NCBI RefSeq assembly: GCF_003054555.1
Contig: NZ_CP026304.1
Coordinates: 4,526,001-4,590,000, forward strand
From: Streptomyces lunaelactis
GTDB taxonomy: Bacteria; Actinomycetota; Actinomycetes; Streptomycetales; Streptomycetaceae
DNA length: 64,000 nt
Reading direction: 5' to 3'
Part shown: positions 41,815 to 51,277 of the stretch, in pieces
How the letters are laid out: every line of letters begins with the position of its first letter
Position numbering within the stretch: position 1 is the first letter of the stretch
Notes under the pieces: model-generated
What the model saw: only the letters and a program-made list of their open reading frames with translations
What the model was told of the DNA's origin: nothing
Databases searched by the model: none
Position numbers and translations under genes: made by a program

Positions 41815-42479
41815 GACGCCGCCCCTGTGCCTGGCCGCTCGCTCCTCCGCCCGCTCGCCGCGGTGACGGTCGCGAGGGCAGACAGAATGAGCACGGTCGA
41901 CGCCGCGCCGGGGTCCTCGTGACCGATGGTGCGGGCGCCGAGATAGCTCGCGCGGCCCTTCCGGGCCTGCATGCCGGCGGTCTGCTTCAGGCCCCGCACG
42001 GCGGCGTCGGACGCCGCGCGGGTGGCGTTGGTCAGGTCGCCGCCGGTGTCGATGACGGCCTGGTAGGCGGTCACGGCCGGGCTGAGGGCGTCGATCATCG
42101 TCTTGTCGCCCTCGAGTGCCGCGCCGATCCGCTGGATGCCGGTGAGGGCAGCCGCCAACGCCTCCCCAAGTTGTGCCGCAGACACATCGGGATCCTCGCC
42201 CAGGGCCCCCGCGGCCTGCCGGAACCCGGTGCCGTACAGCGGTCCCGAGGCCCCGCCGGTCTTGCTGATCAATGCCCGGCCGACGGTGGCGAGCACCGCA
42301 CCGGGCGTGGACGGGTCGGTTTCGTCCAGCATCGCCACCGCCGCCTGCAGGCCACGGCGCATGTTGATGCCGTGGTCGGCGTCGCCGACAGCGGAGTCGA
42401 GGCGGGTCAGATGATCGGCGTTGTCGACCACCAGTCGGGCCGCCTCCTGGATCCAGGCCCGGAACATGCTCGCGTCCAT
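41811..42479 (-). CDS. dhaL: dihydroxyacetone kinase subunit DhaL (second copy)
   Basis: A 222-residue ADP-binding subunit of PTS-dependent dihydroxyacetone (DHA) kinase. DhaL passes phosphate from phospho-DhaM, via tightly bound ADP/ATP, to DHA held by DhaK. The metal-binding motif SAVGDADHGINM (about residues 28-39) with its Asp residues, SKTGGASGPLYG (about 72-83) and EGDKTMID are all present, as is the C-terminal MQARKGRASYLGARTIGHEDPGA. Length is normal. It lies 47 bases after the second dhaK and overlaps a short frame downstream. With dhaK2 it duplicates the dhaK1/dhaL1 pair upstream, perhaps for a different triose or tetrose substrate. Confidence 0.9.
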   Translation of the reverse strand: MDASMFRAWIQEAARLVVDNADHLTRLDSAVGDADHGINMRRGLQAAVAMLDETDPSTPGAVLATVGRALISKTGGASGPLYGTGFRQAAGALGEDPDVSAAQLGEALAAALTGIQRIGAALEGDKTMIDALSPAVTAYQAVIDTGGDLTNATRAASDAAVRGLKQTAGMQARKGRASYLGARTIGHEDPGAASTVLILSALATVTAASGRRSERPGTGAAS

Positions 42480-42526
42480 TGTCGTCCTTCTCCCTCGTAC
42501 GGTCTGTCGTCGGTGTCCGAGGCCGT

Positions 42527-43519
42527 TCAGCGTCCCCAGCGCAGCGCGGGGGTCTCGACGGGGGCATCCCACAGATAGGTGAGCTGCGGCGTGAGCCGGC
42601 ACACCGTGATCGTGCAACCGGCCATGTCCAGGCTGGTGATGTAGTTGCCGACCAGGTTGCGGGTGATCCACACGCCATGGCCTGCGAGCCACTCGGCAAC
42701 CGCGGCATACACCACGTACAGCTCGATCAGCGGGGTGCCACCCAGGCCGTTGACCATCACGAGCACTTCGCCTGAGAGCGGCATGTCGGTGTGGATGGCG
42801 TCCAATGCGATACCGACGATCTCCCTGGCGGAGACGAGCCTGCCGCGGGCGCGACCGGGCTCGCCGTGGATGCCCACGCCCAGCTCGATCTCGTCCTCGC
42901 CCAGCTCGAAGCCGGGCTTGCCCGACGCGGGCACCGTGCACGGCGTGAGCGCCACCCCGAAGGAACGGGACCGGTCGTTGACCTCCCGGCCCCAAGCCGC
43001 GGCCGAGGCCAGGTCCGCGCCAAGCTCGGCAGCCGCACCGACGATCTTCTCCATGAACACGGTCGCCCCGGTGCCCCGCCGGCCCGCCGTCCACGTGCTG
43101 TTCTCCACGGCGACATCGTCATTGACCACGACGCCCTCCACCCGCACGCCTTCGTCGGTGGCCAGCTCGGCGGCCATCTGGAAGTTCAGCACGTCGCCGG
43201 TGTAGTTTTTCACGATGTGCAGCACCCCCGACCCGCCGTCAACGGCTCGCGTGGCGGCGAGGATCTGGTCCGGCACGGGAGATGTGAACACCTCACCGGG
43301 ACAGGCCGCATCCAGCATCCCGTACCCGACGAACCCGCCGTGCAGCGGCTCGTGCCCGGACCCGCCACCTGACACCAGGCCGACCTTCCCAGCAGTCGGC
43401 CCGCCCGCGCGGGCGATGTAGCGGTCGGACATGTTGACCGTCAGCGAGGGGTGCGCGGCGGCCACGCCGACGAGAGCATCGGCAAGCACCTCATCGGGCG
43501 AGTTGATGAGCTTCTTCAC
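42527..43519 (-). CDS. dhaK: dihydroxyacetone kinase subunit DhaK (second copy)
   Basis: A 330-residue substrate-binding subunit of DHA kinase. [31 protein letters not shown] (His56 region) and [15 protein letters not shown] with His218, the residue that forms a covalent hemiaminal with DHA in E. coli DhaK, are conserved. The phosphate is supplied by DhaL. About 60 percent identical by eye to the other DhaK at 46146. The ATG at 43519 lies after the end of the frame-shifted enzyme I gene (43692), with 172 non-coding bases between them. Part of the glpF-like/dhaKL/ptsI/dhaKL transcript. Confidence 0.9.
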   Translation of the reverse strand: MKKLINSPDEVLADALVGVAAAHPSLTVNMSDRYIARAGGPTAGKVGLVSGGGSGHEPLHGGFVGYGMLDAACPGEVFTSPVPDQILAATRAVDGGSGVLHIVKNYTGDVLNFQMAAELATDEGVRVEGVVVNDDVAVENSTWTAGRRGTGATVFMEKIVGAAAELGADLASAAAWGREVNDRSRSFGVALTPCTVPASGKPGFELGEDEIELGVGIHGEPGRARGRLVSAREIVGIALDAIHTDMPLSGEVLVMVNGLGGTPLIELYVVYAAVAEWLAGHGVWITRNLVGNYITSLDMAGCTITVCRLTPQLTYLWDAPVETPALRWGR

Positions 43520-43691
43520 GGTTCAGGCCCCTTCTCGACTGGATAAGAACATCAGCAGAAATCCATCAAAATGGTGTGGATCAGCGGGATTTGTCAGGGC
43601 GTCACCTTGTGCGTCACACAGGTCCTTTGATGGGCCGGGTCCGGTCGGACCTGCCCACGCTCGACTGATCGCGCCATGTGCGCGGCTCGGG

Positions 43692-45369
43692 TCAGGGCAG
43701 CGACGGCAGGCAGCACTGCTCGACGAGTCGCCAGACCTCTTCGGGGGTTTCGCGGGTGAGTGCGATGGCCGCCAGGGAGGCGCAGGTGTCACGGCGCAGG
43801 CGGCGGATGCGGGCGCGGACCTCGTCGAGGGCAGCGGGGGCAACGGAGAGAATGTCGCAGCCGAGGCCAATGAGGAGCGGGATGACGAGGGGGTCGGCTG
43901 CGGCGTCGCCGCAGACGGAGACCTGACGATTGTGGCGGTGGGCGGCGGTGACGACCTGGGCGATGGCGTGGGGTACGGCGGGGTGGGCGGCCATGGCGGG
44001 GTGGCGGTGGGGTCGCGCCGGTCCAGGCCCAGGATCTGGCAGGTGAGGTCATTGCTGCCGATGGAGAGGAAGGCGGCCTCGCGGGCGAGGTCGTCGGCCG
44101 CGGCGACGGCTTCGGGAAGCTCCACCATGATTCCCAGCGGCGGGGGCGGGACGCCGACTTCGTCGGCTGCGGCCTGGAGAAGGCGTCGGCAGGCACGGAG
44201 TTCGTCGATGCTCGCGACCATCGGGATCATGATGCGCAGATCGGTCTCTGCTCCCGCGCCGAGCAGGCTGCGGAACTGATCGGCGAAGGCGTCCGGTTGG
44301 GCCAGCATGAGCGGCAGACCGCGGCCGATCCGCGCGCCTTGGAGGCTGGACAGGAACGGCGGCAGTTTGTCGTCGGCGAAGTCCAGGGTGCGGGCGGTGA
44401 CGGTCTGTCCGGCGAGTGCGCGCAGGACGGGGACGAGGGTGGCCGCGTGCTGGTTGCGGGTGGGCCAGGCGGGGTGGTTGAGGAAGGGCAGCTCGGTGCG
44501 GAGCAGGCCGACACCCTCGGCGTTGGCCGCGAGGGCTGCGCGGGCGTCGGCCGGGGTCGCCACGTTGGCCCGGAGCACCATGGGGTGGTGGTCCAGTGTG
44601 TGGGCGGGCAGGTGGCGCTCTTCGGCGAGGGCGAGGCGGCGGGTGCGGGCGGCGTCCATGGCGTGCAGCGCGCTCGCGCGTTCGTCGTCGTCGGGGTGGG
44701 CGACGGCGGTGGCCTGGTCGGTGTCGAGGAGGATTTCCTGCCCGTCCGGCAGGTCGAGCAGGGCGGGGTCGACGGCCAGGAGGAGGGGGATGCCCTGTGA
44801 GCGGGCGACGATCGCGGCGTGGGAGTTGGGGCCGCCGGTGACGGAGATGGCGGCGGTGACCGTTTGGCCGGGTTCCAGCAGGTCTGCCGCGCCGATCTCG
44901 TGGGCGACCAGGACGAGGGGCTGGTCGGGTGCGGGGCCGGTGTCGCCGTGCAGGTGGGCCAGGACGCGGCGGCCGACTTGCCGTACGTCGGCGGCGCGTT
45001 CGGCCAGGGTCGGGTCGTCAAGGCCGGCGATGGTCCGGGCATAGGTGTCGATGGCCTGCCGGACGGCGACGGGTACCGGCTGGCCTTGGTGCGCTCGCTT
45101 GATGGACTGTTCGCGCAGATCGTGGTCCTGCGCGATGTAGCTGTTGACCTCCATGATGTCGGCCTCTTCGTCGTTGCCCCGTTCACGCAGCGAGGTGGAC
45201 AGCTTGAGCAGGCGGGCGGCGACGGCGTCGAAGGCGTCGGTGATCTGCTGTGCGGCGTCGCCACCGGTGCGGTGGGGGAGCACGGCTCGGGTGAGCGGGC
45301 GGTCGGTGCGGTGGAGGAACCCCAGGGCTATGCCGGGTGCGGCGGTGTGCCCGGCGTAGGTGTGGCGGA

Positions 45370-45373
<4 letters not shown>
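43692..45373 (-). pseudogene. PTS enzyme I (phosphoenolpyruvate-protein phosphotransferase) with apparent frameshift
   Basis: Encodes PTS enzyme I, which takes phosphate from PEP and gives it to HPr. The active His185 is in VTGGPNSHAAIVARSQG; PEP-site motifs VGLLRTELPFL, MIPMVAS and FLSIGSNDLTCQILGLD follow. Just after LDRRDPTATP (about 43995-44005) one base is missing; only in the next frame does the protein continue as MAAHPAVPHAIAQVV, VSVCGDAAADP (the catalytic Cys) and on to the stop at 43692. With the base restored the length is about 560 residues, normal for the family. Without it, translation runs to 43523 as junk. It overlaps dhaL1 at its start. Sequencing error or real inactivation. 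Confidence 0.82.
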
Positions 45374-46011
<638 letters not shown>

Positions 46012-46145
46012 GGTCGGTGCGTGGCAGGTTCACGGTTGGGTGAGCCGGGGGCGGGGGCGGATGCGGGGGTGCGGTCCGGGCGAGATGGCGCGGGAAGGCT
46101 CCCGCCCGGCCCTCGCGTATCGCGCGGCCCCGCCCCCGGCTCGGT

Positions 46146-47144
46146 TCAGGCGCCCCAGCGCAGGGCTGGGGTGTTCACGGGTGCGTCCCACAGGGACAGC
46201 ATGTCGGCGTCGGCCTTGCACACGGTGATGGAAACACCGGCCATGTCCAGGCTGGTCACATAGTTGCCGACGAGGTTGCGGGCGATGACGATGCCCTTGT
46301 CCGCCAGGGCGGCCGCGACCTCGTTGAAGACCACGTACAACTCGATAAGGGGTGTGCCGCCCAGGCCGTTGACCAAGACGATGGTCTCGTCCCCGGCGGC
46401 CAGCGGCTGGTCGGCCAGGATCGCGTCCAGGGCAGTGGCCACGATCTCCTTGGCCGGCCGGAGCTTTTCCCTGGCGCGTCCGGGTTCGCCGTGGATGCCG
46501 ACGCCGACTTCCATTTCGTCCTCGGGCAGGTCGAAGCCGGGCTTGCCGGAGGCGGGGGTGGTACAGCTGGTCAGCGCCACAGCGAAAGACCGGGATGCGG
46601 CGTTGACCCGCTTGCCCATCTCCGCCACCCCGGCGAGGTCGGCGCCCTTCTCGGCGAGAGCGCCGGCGATCTTCTCGACGAAGACGGTGGCTCCGGTGCC
46701 CCGGCGCCCGGCGGTCCAGGTGGAGTCCTGGACGGCGACGTCGTCGTCGACCAGGACGGTCTCCACCGTGATGCCCTCCTCGGCGGCCAGTTCGGCGGCC
46801 ATCTGGAAGTTGAGGACGTCGCCGGTGTAGTTCTTCACGATGAACAGCACGCCCGCGCCGCCGTTGACGGCCTGCGCGGCGGACAGCATCTGGCCGGGTA
46901 CGGGCGAGGTGAAAACCTCCCCGGGACAGGCCGCGTCCAGCATGCCCAGTCCCACGAAGCCGCCGTGCAGGGGCTCGTGCCCGGAACCACCGCCTGAGAT
47001 CAGGGCCACCTTGCCCGTCCTGGTGCCGTCCGCGCGGGCGATCACCTTGTTCTCCGCGTCGACTTTCAGTTCGGGGTGGGCGGCGGCGATGCCGGCCAGG
47101 GCCTCGTCCAGCACCGCCTCGGGGGCGTTGATGAGCTTCTTCAT
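46146..47144 (-). CDS. dhaK: dihydroxyacetone kinase subunit DhaK (first copy)
   Basis: A 332-residue DHA-binding subunit. Key elements are [12 protein letters not shown] (His56), [18 protein letters not shown], and [15 protein letters not shown] with His218 at the same number as the E. coli enzyme. Together with DhaL it phosphorylates dihydroxyacetone to DHA phosphate for glycolysis. The ATG at 47144 overlaps the stop of the channel gene, tying uptake and phosphorylation together. It is followed by dhaL1 after 134 bases. Regulation probably comes from the operator upstream of the channel gene. Confidence 0.93.
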   Translation of the reverse strand: MKKLINAPEAVLDEALAGIAAAHPELKVDAENKVIARADGTRTGKVALISGGGSGHEPLHGGFVGLGMLDAACPGEVFTSPVPGQMLSAAQAVNGGAGVLFIVKNYTGDVLNFQMAAELAAEEGITVETVLVDDDVAVQDSTWTAGRRGTGATVFVEKIAGALAEKGADLAGVAEMGKRVNAASRSFAVALTSCTTPASGKPGFDLPEDEMEVGVGIHGEPGRAREKLRPAKEIVATALDAILADQPLAAGDETIVLVNGLGGTPLIELYVVFNEVAAALADKGIVIARNLVGNYVTSLDMAGVSITVCKADADMLSLWDAPVNTPALRWGA

Positions 47145-47917
47145 GACAGGGCTCCTTCGGCAGAGGCGGGCTGGGCGGCCCGGTTCTCGGCTGCGGTTGC
47201 GGCGGCTGCCTTGCGGTGGGCGTTGAGAGCGGTGTAGAGGACGCCGGCGGCGATGGCGCCGATCACCTCGGCGGCCAGGTAGACGGGCAACTGGTCCCAG
47301 TGGACCGTGCCGTTGAAGAGCTCGCCGGTGATCATCGGGCCGAGCGTCCTGGCCGGGTTGATGGACGCCGCGGTAGCGGGGGCCACAGGAATGATGATCG
47401 CGAACACGCCGAGGCCGATGGCCAGGCCCGCGAAGCCGCCGGCCGCGCGCCGGTCGATGGCCCCGAAGACGATGAACGCGAGGATGAACGTGCCGATGGC
47501 TTCGGCAAAGAAGGCCTGGCCGGCGCCGACACCGGTGCCGTAGGCGGCGATACCGAGGCCGACGTCGACCGCCTTCTTCCCCAGCACTCCGACGATCGCA
47601 AGCGCGCCCAGCACCGCCCCGGCCACCTGGGCCGCGATGTAGCCGGGGACATCCCGCCAGGGCATCTTCTTGGTGGCGGCGAGCGCCAGGGTGATGGCCG
47701 GGTTGATCTGGCAGCCGGAGATATGGCCGATCGCGTAGACCATGGCGATGACGGCGGTGGCGAAGGCCAGCGAGATCATTCCCAGCTGCGCCATGGTGAA
47801 GGGGGCGTCGCCGCCGACGATGAGCGTGGCGGGGACCGAACCGACACCGATGAACACAAGCACCGCGGTGCCCAGCATCTCGGCGAGAAGCTTCTGTGGG
47901 TAGGTGTTTTCTTCCAT
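47141..47917 (-). CDS. MIP family channel (glycerol/DHA facilitator or aquaporin)
   Basis: A 258-residue six-helix channel. The two pore motifs are [11 protein letters not shown] (NPA at 72-74) and [11 protein letters not shown] (NPA at 187-189, Arg190). In GlpF-type glycerol facilitators the residue after that Arg is Asp; here it is Thr, which is closer to aquaporins, so substrate cannot be fixed from sequence. Context strongly suggests it admits glycerol or dihydroxyacetone, because dhaK1 overlaps its stop (ATGA). Start at 47917 ([20 protein letters not shown]); the frame to 47956 adds unlikely residues. First gene of the DHA operon, with a candidate operator about 150 bases upstream. Confidence 0.87.
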   Translation of the reverse strand: MEENTYPQKLLAEMLGTAVLVFIGVGSVPATLIVGGDAPFTMAQLGMISLAFATAVIAMVYAIGHISGCQINPAITLALAATKKMPWRDVPGYIAAQVAGAVLGALAIVGVLGKKAVDVGLGIAAYGTGVGAGQAFFAEAIGTFILAFIVFGAIDRRAAGGFAGLAIGLGVFAIIIPVAPATAASINPARTLGPMITGELFNGTVHWDQLPVYLAAEVIGAIAAGVLYTALNAHRKAAAATAAENRAAQPASAEGALS

Positions 47918-48066
47918 GATGGCGCCCAGTGCCGAGCGGCAGCTTGGGCGTCTCACCTCCTCCGCGTGGAGCGGGCTATGAAGGGAGGTGGCCGCCAGGT
48001 GGTCAGGGGTCGGGCACCTGGCGGCCGGCTCAGGGGAACCGGATAACCAATGGAATCCGGGAAGTC

Positions 48067-48083
48067 GTTCACTATGGATGAAC
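48067..48083 (-). promoter_or_regulatory. candidate IclR-type operator in front of the channel/DHA operon
   Basis: GTTCACTATGGATGAAC: inverted half sites GTTCA and TGAAC separated by seven bases. The same element with two spacer changes is found at 49090-49106, between the regulator gene and dhaM. Paired occurrence at both promoters of the locus makes it a likely site for the IclR-family protein. Confidence 0.65.
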
Positions 48084-48160
48084 GTTGTTCCGGAAGTTAA
48101 GCCCGCGTTTCACGCCTGTCAAGAGGTTCGGCGACTTATCGGGCACCGCGGACACGGAGA

Positions 48161-48189
48161 AGGCCCCACGGCGATGCGCCGAGGGGCCT
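48161..48189 (-). terminator. terminator after the iclR-type gene
   Basis: AGGCCCCACGGCG / CGCCGAGGGGCCT stem with one mismatch and an ATG loop, about 110 bases beyond the stop at 48298. Confidence 0.65.
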
Positions 48190-48297
48190 GGGCAGAGCGG
48201 CAGGTGGCGGGGTCGGAGGCGCCGCCGCCGAGCTGCAGGTGGATGCGGAGTGTGCAGGTCAGGTGCCCGCGAGGCTGGGGATTGCGGGGCGGGCGGG

Positions 48298-49074
48298 TCA
48301 GGGGCCGGGCATGCGGGCGGTCCCCCGAGGAGCACCCAGATCGCGGGAGAGGTTGCGGGCGGTCTCCCGGACCGCGACCGCGAGCTCCTGACGTGCCGAT
48401 TCGGCCAGCAGCCGCTCGACGGGGCCGACAATGCCGATGGCGCCCACCACCTCGCCGGAGCGGTCGAAGACGGGCGACGCGATACCCGCGTCACCGATGG
48501 CGGACTCCTGGTCCTCGATCGCGTACCCCGTCCTGGGGATCTCCTTCAGCTGGCCGGCGAGCTCCTCCGGGTCGGTGATGCTGGCGCCGGTGAGCACTGC
48601 CGGGTCGCCCGCGAGCAGCCGCTCCCGCTCGGAGGTCGGGGCGAAGGCCACGATGGCTTTGCCCAGGGCGCAGGTGCTCCACGGGATGCTGGCGCCCACC
48701 TCGAGGATCTGCACGGCACCCTCCGGCCGGAAGGCGTGGTGCACCACCAGGACGTGGTCGCCGGTGAGCACGGCCACCCACACCGCCTCGTTCGCCCGGG
48801 TGGCGAGCTGGTCCGCCCAGGTCAGCGAGCGGGTCCGGAGCTCCTGGGTGTCCAAGTAGGCGTTGCCCAGCTGCACCAGGTGCGGGCCGAGCTGGTACTT
48901 GGAGCTGTCACGGTCCTGCACCACCAACCCCTCGCGCTCCAGCGTTCGCAGCAGCGCATGGACGGTGGGTTTGGCCACGCCCAAGCGGTCGGCCAGCTCG
49001 GTCACACCCAGTCGGGGCCCAGTGGATGCGAGCTCCCGCAAGATCTGCACCGCCCGATGCACCGCTTGCACCAT
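48298..49074 (-). CDS. IclR family transcriptional regulator
   Basis: A 258-residue regulator. An N-terminal winged helix (about residues 3-65) has AVQILRELASTGPRLGVTELADRLGVAKPTVHALLRTLEREGLV; the C-terminal effector-binding domain shows EGAVQILEVGASIPWSTCALGKAIVAF and DQESAIGDAGIASPVFDRSGEVVGAIGIVGP, both typical of IclR/GylR proteins. The ATG at 49074 is preceded by GAGGAG. It lies between the channel/DHA operon (same strand, downstream) and dhaM (divergent), and a conserved 17-bp inverted repeat occurs at both promoters, so it most likely controls the whole locus in response to glycerol, DHA or a phosphate of these. The effector is inferred. Confidence 0.9.
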   Translation of the reverse strand: MVQAVHRAVQILRELASTGPRLGVTELADRLGVAKPTVHALLRTLEREGLVVQDRDSSKYQLGPHLVQLGNAYLDTQELRTRSLTWADQLATRANEAVWVAVLTGDHVLVVHHAFRPEGAVQILEVGASIPWSTCALGKAIVAFAPTSERERLLAGDPAVLTGASITDPEELAGQLKEIPRTGYAIEDQESAIGDAGIASPVFDRSGEVVGAIGIVGPVERLLAESARQELAVAVRETARNLSRDLGAPRGTARMPGP

Positions 49075-49089
49075 CGAAGAATTCTCCTC

Positions 49090-49106
49090 GTTCAGTATTG
49101 ATGAAC
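49090..49106 (+). promoter_or_regulatory. candidate IclR-type operator in the iclR/dhaM intergenic region
   Basis: GTTCAGTATTGATGAAC, the same GTTCA-N7-TGAAC element as at 48067-48083 (15 of 17 bases identical). It overlaps the proposed -35 box of dhaM and lies 16 bases before the regulator's ATG, so it could repress both. Confidence 0.65.
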
Positions 49107-49143
49107 AGCGTTCTGGGATATAGCGTGGTTGTTCATGAACAAC
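49098..49143 (+). promoter_or_regulatory. dhaM promoter, probably leaderless, with palindrome on the start codon
   Basis: TTGATG (49098-49103), 17 bp, TAGCGT (49121-49126) would start transcription at about 49133, two bases before the dhaM ATG at 49135; there is no ribosome site. A perfect 16-bp palindrome GTTGTTCATGAACAAC (49128-49143) covers this point and contains GTTCA and TGAAC without spacing. Confidence 0.55.
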
Positions 49144-49527
49144 CCTGTCGGCATCGTACTCGTGTCCCACAGCGCCGAGCTCGCCGCGGGCCTTCGCCTG
49201 CTGGTAGAGCAGATCGGCTCCGACACAGTCCCCCTCGCCACCGCCGGAGGAACCGACGACGGCCGGATCGGCACCAGCTACGACCTCGTCCTCGCCGCCA
49301 TCCAGCAAGCCGACCGCGGGGCCGGCGTCGTCGTCCTTCCCGACCTCGGCAGCTCCGTCCTGACCGCCCGCACCGTCATGGAAGACCATCCCCGCACCGA
49401 CGTCACGATCGTCGACGCGCCCTTCGTCGAAGGAGCCGTCGCAGCCGTCGTCACCGCCGCATCCGGCGCTGACCTGCAGACCGTCGTCACCGCCGCCAAG
49501 GAGGCCCGCAATGTCCTCAAGCTCTGA
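49135..49527 (+). CDS. dhaM: DHA kinase phosphotransfer subunit DhaM (EIIA-mannose type)
   Basis: A 130-residue phosphocarrier of the PTS mannose-family IIA fold. The phosphorylated His is in VLVSHSAELAAGL (His12), followed by TAGGTDDGRIGTSYDLVLAAI and the dimer-forming GVVVLPDLGSSVLTARTVME, all typical of DhaM. It carries phosphate from HPr to the ADP bound in DhaL. In E. coli DhaM is fused to HPr- and enzyme I-like domains; here the three are separate genes. The ATG at 49135 is likely leaderless. It overlaps the HPr gene by 17 bases, so those two form a short operon divergent from the iclR-type gene. Confidence 0.93.
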   Translation: MNNPVGIVLVSHSAELAAGLRLLVEQIGSDTVPLATAGGTDDGRIGTSYDLVLAAIQQADRGAGVVVLPDLGSSVLTARTVMEDHPRTDVTIVDAPFVEGAVAAVVTAASGADLQTVVTAAKEARNVLKL

Positions 49528-49804
49528 GACCACCACCACCACGACCACGGCGAGTCACGAAATCGCCGTTGTCCTACCCGCCAACCTGCACGCCCGCCCA
49601 GCAGGCCAACTCGCCCGCGCCGCAGCCGGATTCACCAGTGCCATACAGCTGGAGCACAGTGGCCGGACCGTCAACCCGACTGGCGTCCTCGCCGTGATGG
49701 CGCTGGGCGCCACCGCCGGCAGCACCGTGACCGTCCGCGCCGAAGGCCCCGACGCAGAACAGGCCGTCACGGCACTGACCGACATCCTCGCCACCGCCGA
49801 ATAA
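49511..49804 (+). CDS. HPr family phosphocarrier protein
   Basis: A 97-residue HPr. A Ser/Thr-rich tail of 15 residues precedes the domain; the phosphorylated His27 is in VVLPANLHARPAGQLARAAAGF, and SGRTVNPTGVLAVMALGATAGSTVTVRAEGPD matches the second half of HPr. There is no clear regulatory Ser46 equivalent (the position reads NPTGVLAV). It receives phosphate from enzyme I encoded in the opposite operon and gives it to DhaM. The ATG overlaps the 3' end of dhaM by 17 bases. Probably dedicated to the DHA pathway rather than to general sugar PTS. Confidence 0.92.
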   Translation: MSSSSETTTTTTTASHEIAVVLPANLHARPAGQLARAAAGFTSAIQLEHSGRTVNPTGVLAVMALGATAGSTVTVRAEGPDAEQAVTALTDILATAE

Positions 49805-49880
49805 CCCGGCGCCCAGCCACCGCACCGAACGAGCCGCCGATTCCGCCATGAGGATCCCAGACGAGTGGAGGTGGCCGAGG

Positions 49881-50369
49881 ATGACCACCCCGGCCATGCC
49901 CACGTCCGACATCGACGTGGACCTGCCCGCGCGGACCGAGCACATCTGCCCGCTGCCGCACATCCCTGAGAGCGTCTCCGCCGTGCGCCGCCGCGCACGC
50001 ACAGTCCTGGCCTACTGGGCCCTGCCCACGGAGACAGCCGACGACGCCCTCCTGGTGATCTCCGAACTGATCACCAACGCGATCGCCCACGCACTGCCCC
50101 CAGCAGTGCTGCGGCTGTCGATGCTCGTGGTCGGCGGCCGTCGCGGCCTCCGCATCGAGGTCACAGACGCTGGGCCCCTGCCCCGGCCGCGCCCATCACC
50201 CGACAGCCCGCACTCTGCGGAATATGAGGAACACGGCCGCGGGACCGGCATCATCGCCGCCCTCTCCGTGCGGCACGGCGTATCCCATCACCTCCACAGA
50301 GTCACCCGATGGGCGGACCTCCACGTGGCGTCCGGCCACACCGGATGTGCTGCGGCTGCAAGCCCTTGA
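49881..50369 (+). CDS. SpoIIAB/RsbW-like ATP-binding protein
   Basis: A 162-residue small GHKL ATPase of the anti-sigma/serine-kinase type abundant in Streptomyces. The N-box is LLVISELITNAIAHALPP (about residues 73-90), G1 is LRIEVTDAGP, and the ATP lid/G2 is EEHGRGTGIIAALSVRHG. The N-terminal 40 residues contain VSAVRRRARTVLAYWALP. The ATG at 49881 has GGAGG nine bases upstream; an ATG at 49848 lacks one. It lies 77 bases after HPr and is probably a separate unit. Its partner, often an anti-anti-sigma factor or a regulator, is not encoded next to it. Confidence 0.82.
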   Translation: MTTPAMPTSDIDVDLPARTEHICPLPHIPESVSAVRRRARTVLAYWALPTETADDALLVISELITNAIAHALPPAVLRLSMLVVGGRRGLRIEVTDAGPLPRPRPSPDSPHSAEYEEHGRGTGIIAALSVRHGVSHHLHRVTRWADLHVASGHTGCAAAASP

Positions 50370-50440
50370 GGACCTCCCGGCGCGGACAGGAACGGCCGGA
50401 CCTCATGCTGTCTTGCGGCGCCGGGCTCGTGGACGACTGG

Positions 50441-50862
50441 TCAGCCGCCGCTTTTCCAGGGCCGCCTCAACTTCCTTGCGGGCAGCCTCGGATGCGTCGT
50501 CGTGAGTGCCGACACCCAGAAGGCTTTGCCTCGGCGTTCCGCGTGCGGGCGCACGATGAGGTGCGTCCCGGACAGGTTATGGACGATGACCTGCTTGTCG
50601 GCGACGAGACCGCGCATGGTCGCGATCACCACGGCGGCGACGGATTCACTGCGGCAGGACAGCGTTTCTGCTTCTACGCCGCGTTCGTAGGTGCGGATTT
50701 CCAGTTCCTGTACGCCGACGAGCCGGACGAAGTTGACGTTCGTCCCGAGCGGCGCGAGATCGGGGTCGTGGCGGGCCAGGCGACGCATACTTCGGCGTCG
50801 ATGCTGTCGACGTCCTCGACGACCGCCACGACGTGCTCGGTACCCCTGCACGTCCTGACGCG
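50441..50862 (-). pseudogene. diaminopimelate epimerase-like (DapF) remnant
   Basis: The C-terminal half of a DapF-type epimerase gene. In one frame GTEHVVAVVEDVDSIDAEV reads well, then at about 50790 the frame shifts to ARHDPDLAPLGTNVNFVRLVGVQELEIRTYERGVEAETLSC, the family's strongest block around the catalytic Cys. The usual Gly-Thr-Gly after that Cys reads RSE, and the last part ends with a basic tail at 50441. The 5' half is absent. Clearly non-functional; the real dapF must be elsewhere. Confidence 0.7.
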
Positions 50863-50894
50863 CCGCACGGGCAGGCCTCCGCGCCGCGGGCCGT

Positions 50895-51163
50895 CGCGCC
50901 CTGGGGCTGGCGGGCGCCGAAGGCACCCTGGGCGCCGCACCGCTGCGCCGCGCCGGTCTCACCACCGCCGCGGAGCTGCTGGACGAGCTCCTCCGCACCG
51001 CCGCCGAGCGGGGCCGGGACACCTTCGGCAGACTGCTGGTCACCGACACCGGGTCTTTCGCCAGGGCCTGGCCGGCCGCCGCCTGTACACCGAGGAGGTG
51101 GCAGCCGAGCTGTGCCGCCCAGCATGGAGCGATACCGGTGAAGCGCGCGAGTACGGTGGTTGA
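50895..51163 (+). pseudogene. unrecognised gene remnant with frameshift
   Basis: Plus-strand codons from about 50900 read ALGLAGAEGTLGAAPLRRAGL, then TTAAELLDELLRTAAERGRDTFGRLLVTDTGSF. At about 51058 the frame shifts to QGLAGRRLYTEEVAAELCRP and ends at a TGA at 51161-51163. It looks like the 3' part of a helical protein gene. No family named; both its start and its reading frame are lost. Confidence 0.35.
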
Positions 51164-51277
51164 ACCGGTTCCCCCCGGTACCCCGACAACTCAGGAGCCG
51201 AGACACTCAACCCCTGACCTCAACCCCCAGACCGCCCACCCACAGCCGACGAGCACCCAGAAGCCCGGGAGTGAGCG

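Larger units (their letters stand above)
47918..48297. other. regulatory region between iclR-type gene and DHA operon
   Basis: No gene in 380 bases. Holds the leader and promoter of the channel/DHA operon, the 17-bp operator copy at 48067-48083, and the terminator of the iclR-type gene at 48161-48189. Confidence 0.6.

Noticed and set aside
47141..47917. Naming the channel GlpF
   Set aside because: The residue after the second NPA-Arg is Thr, not the Asp typical of glycerol facilitators, so only the MIP family is claimed; glycerol or DHA transport is inferred from context.
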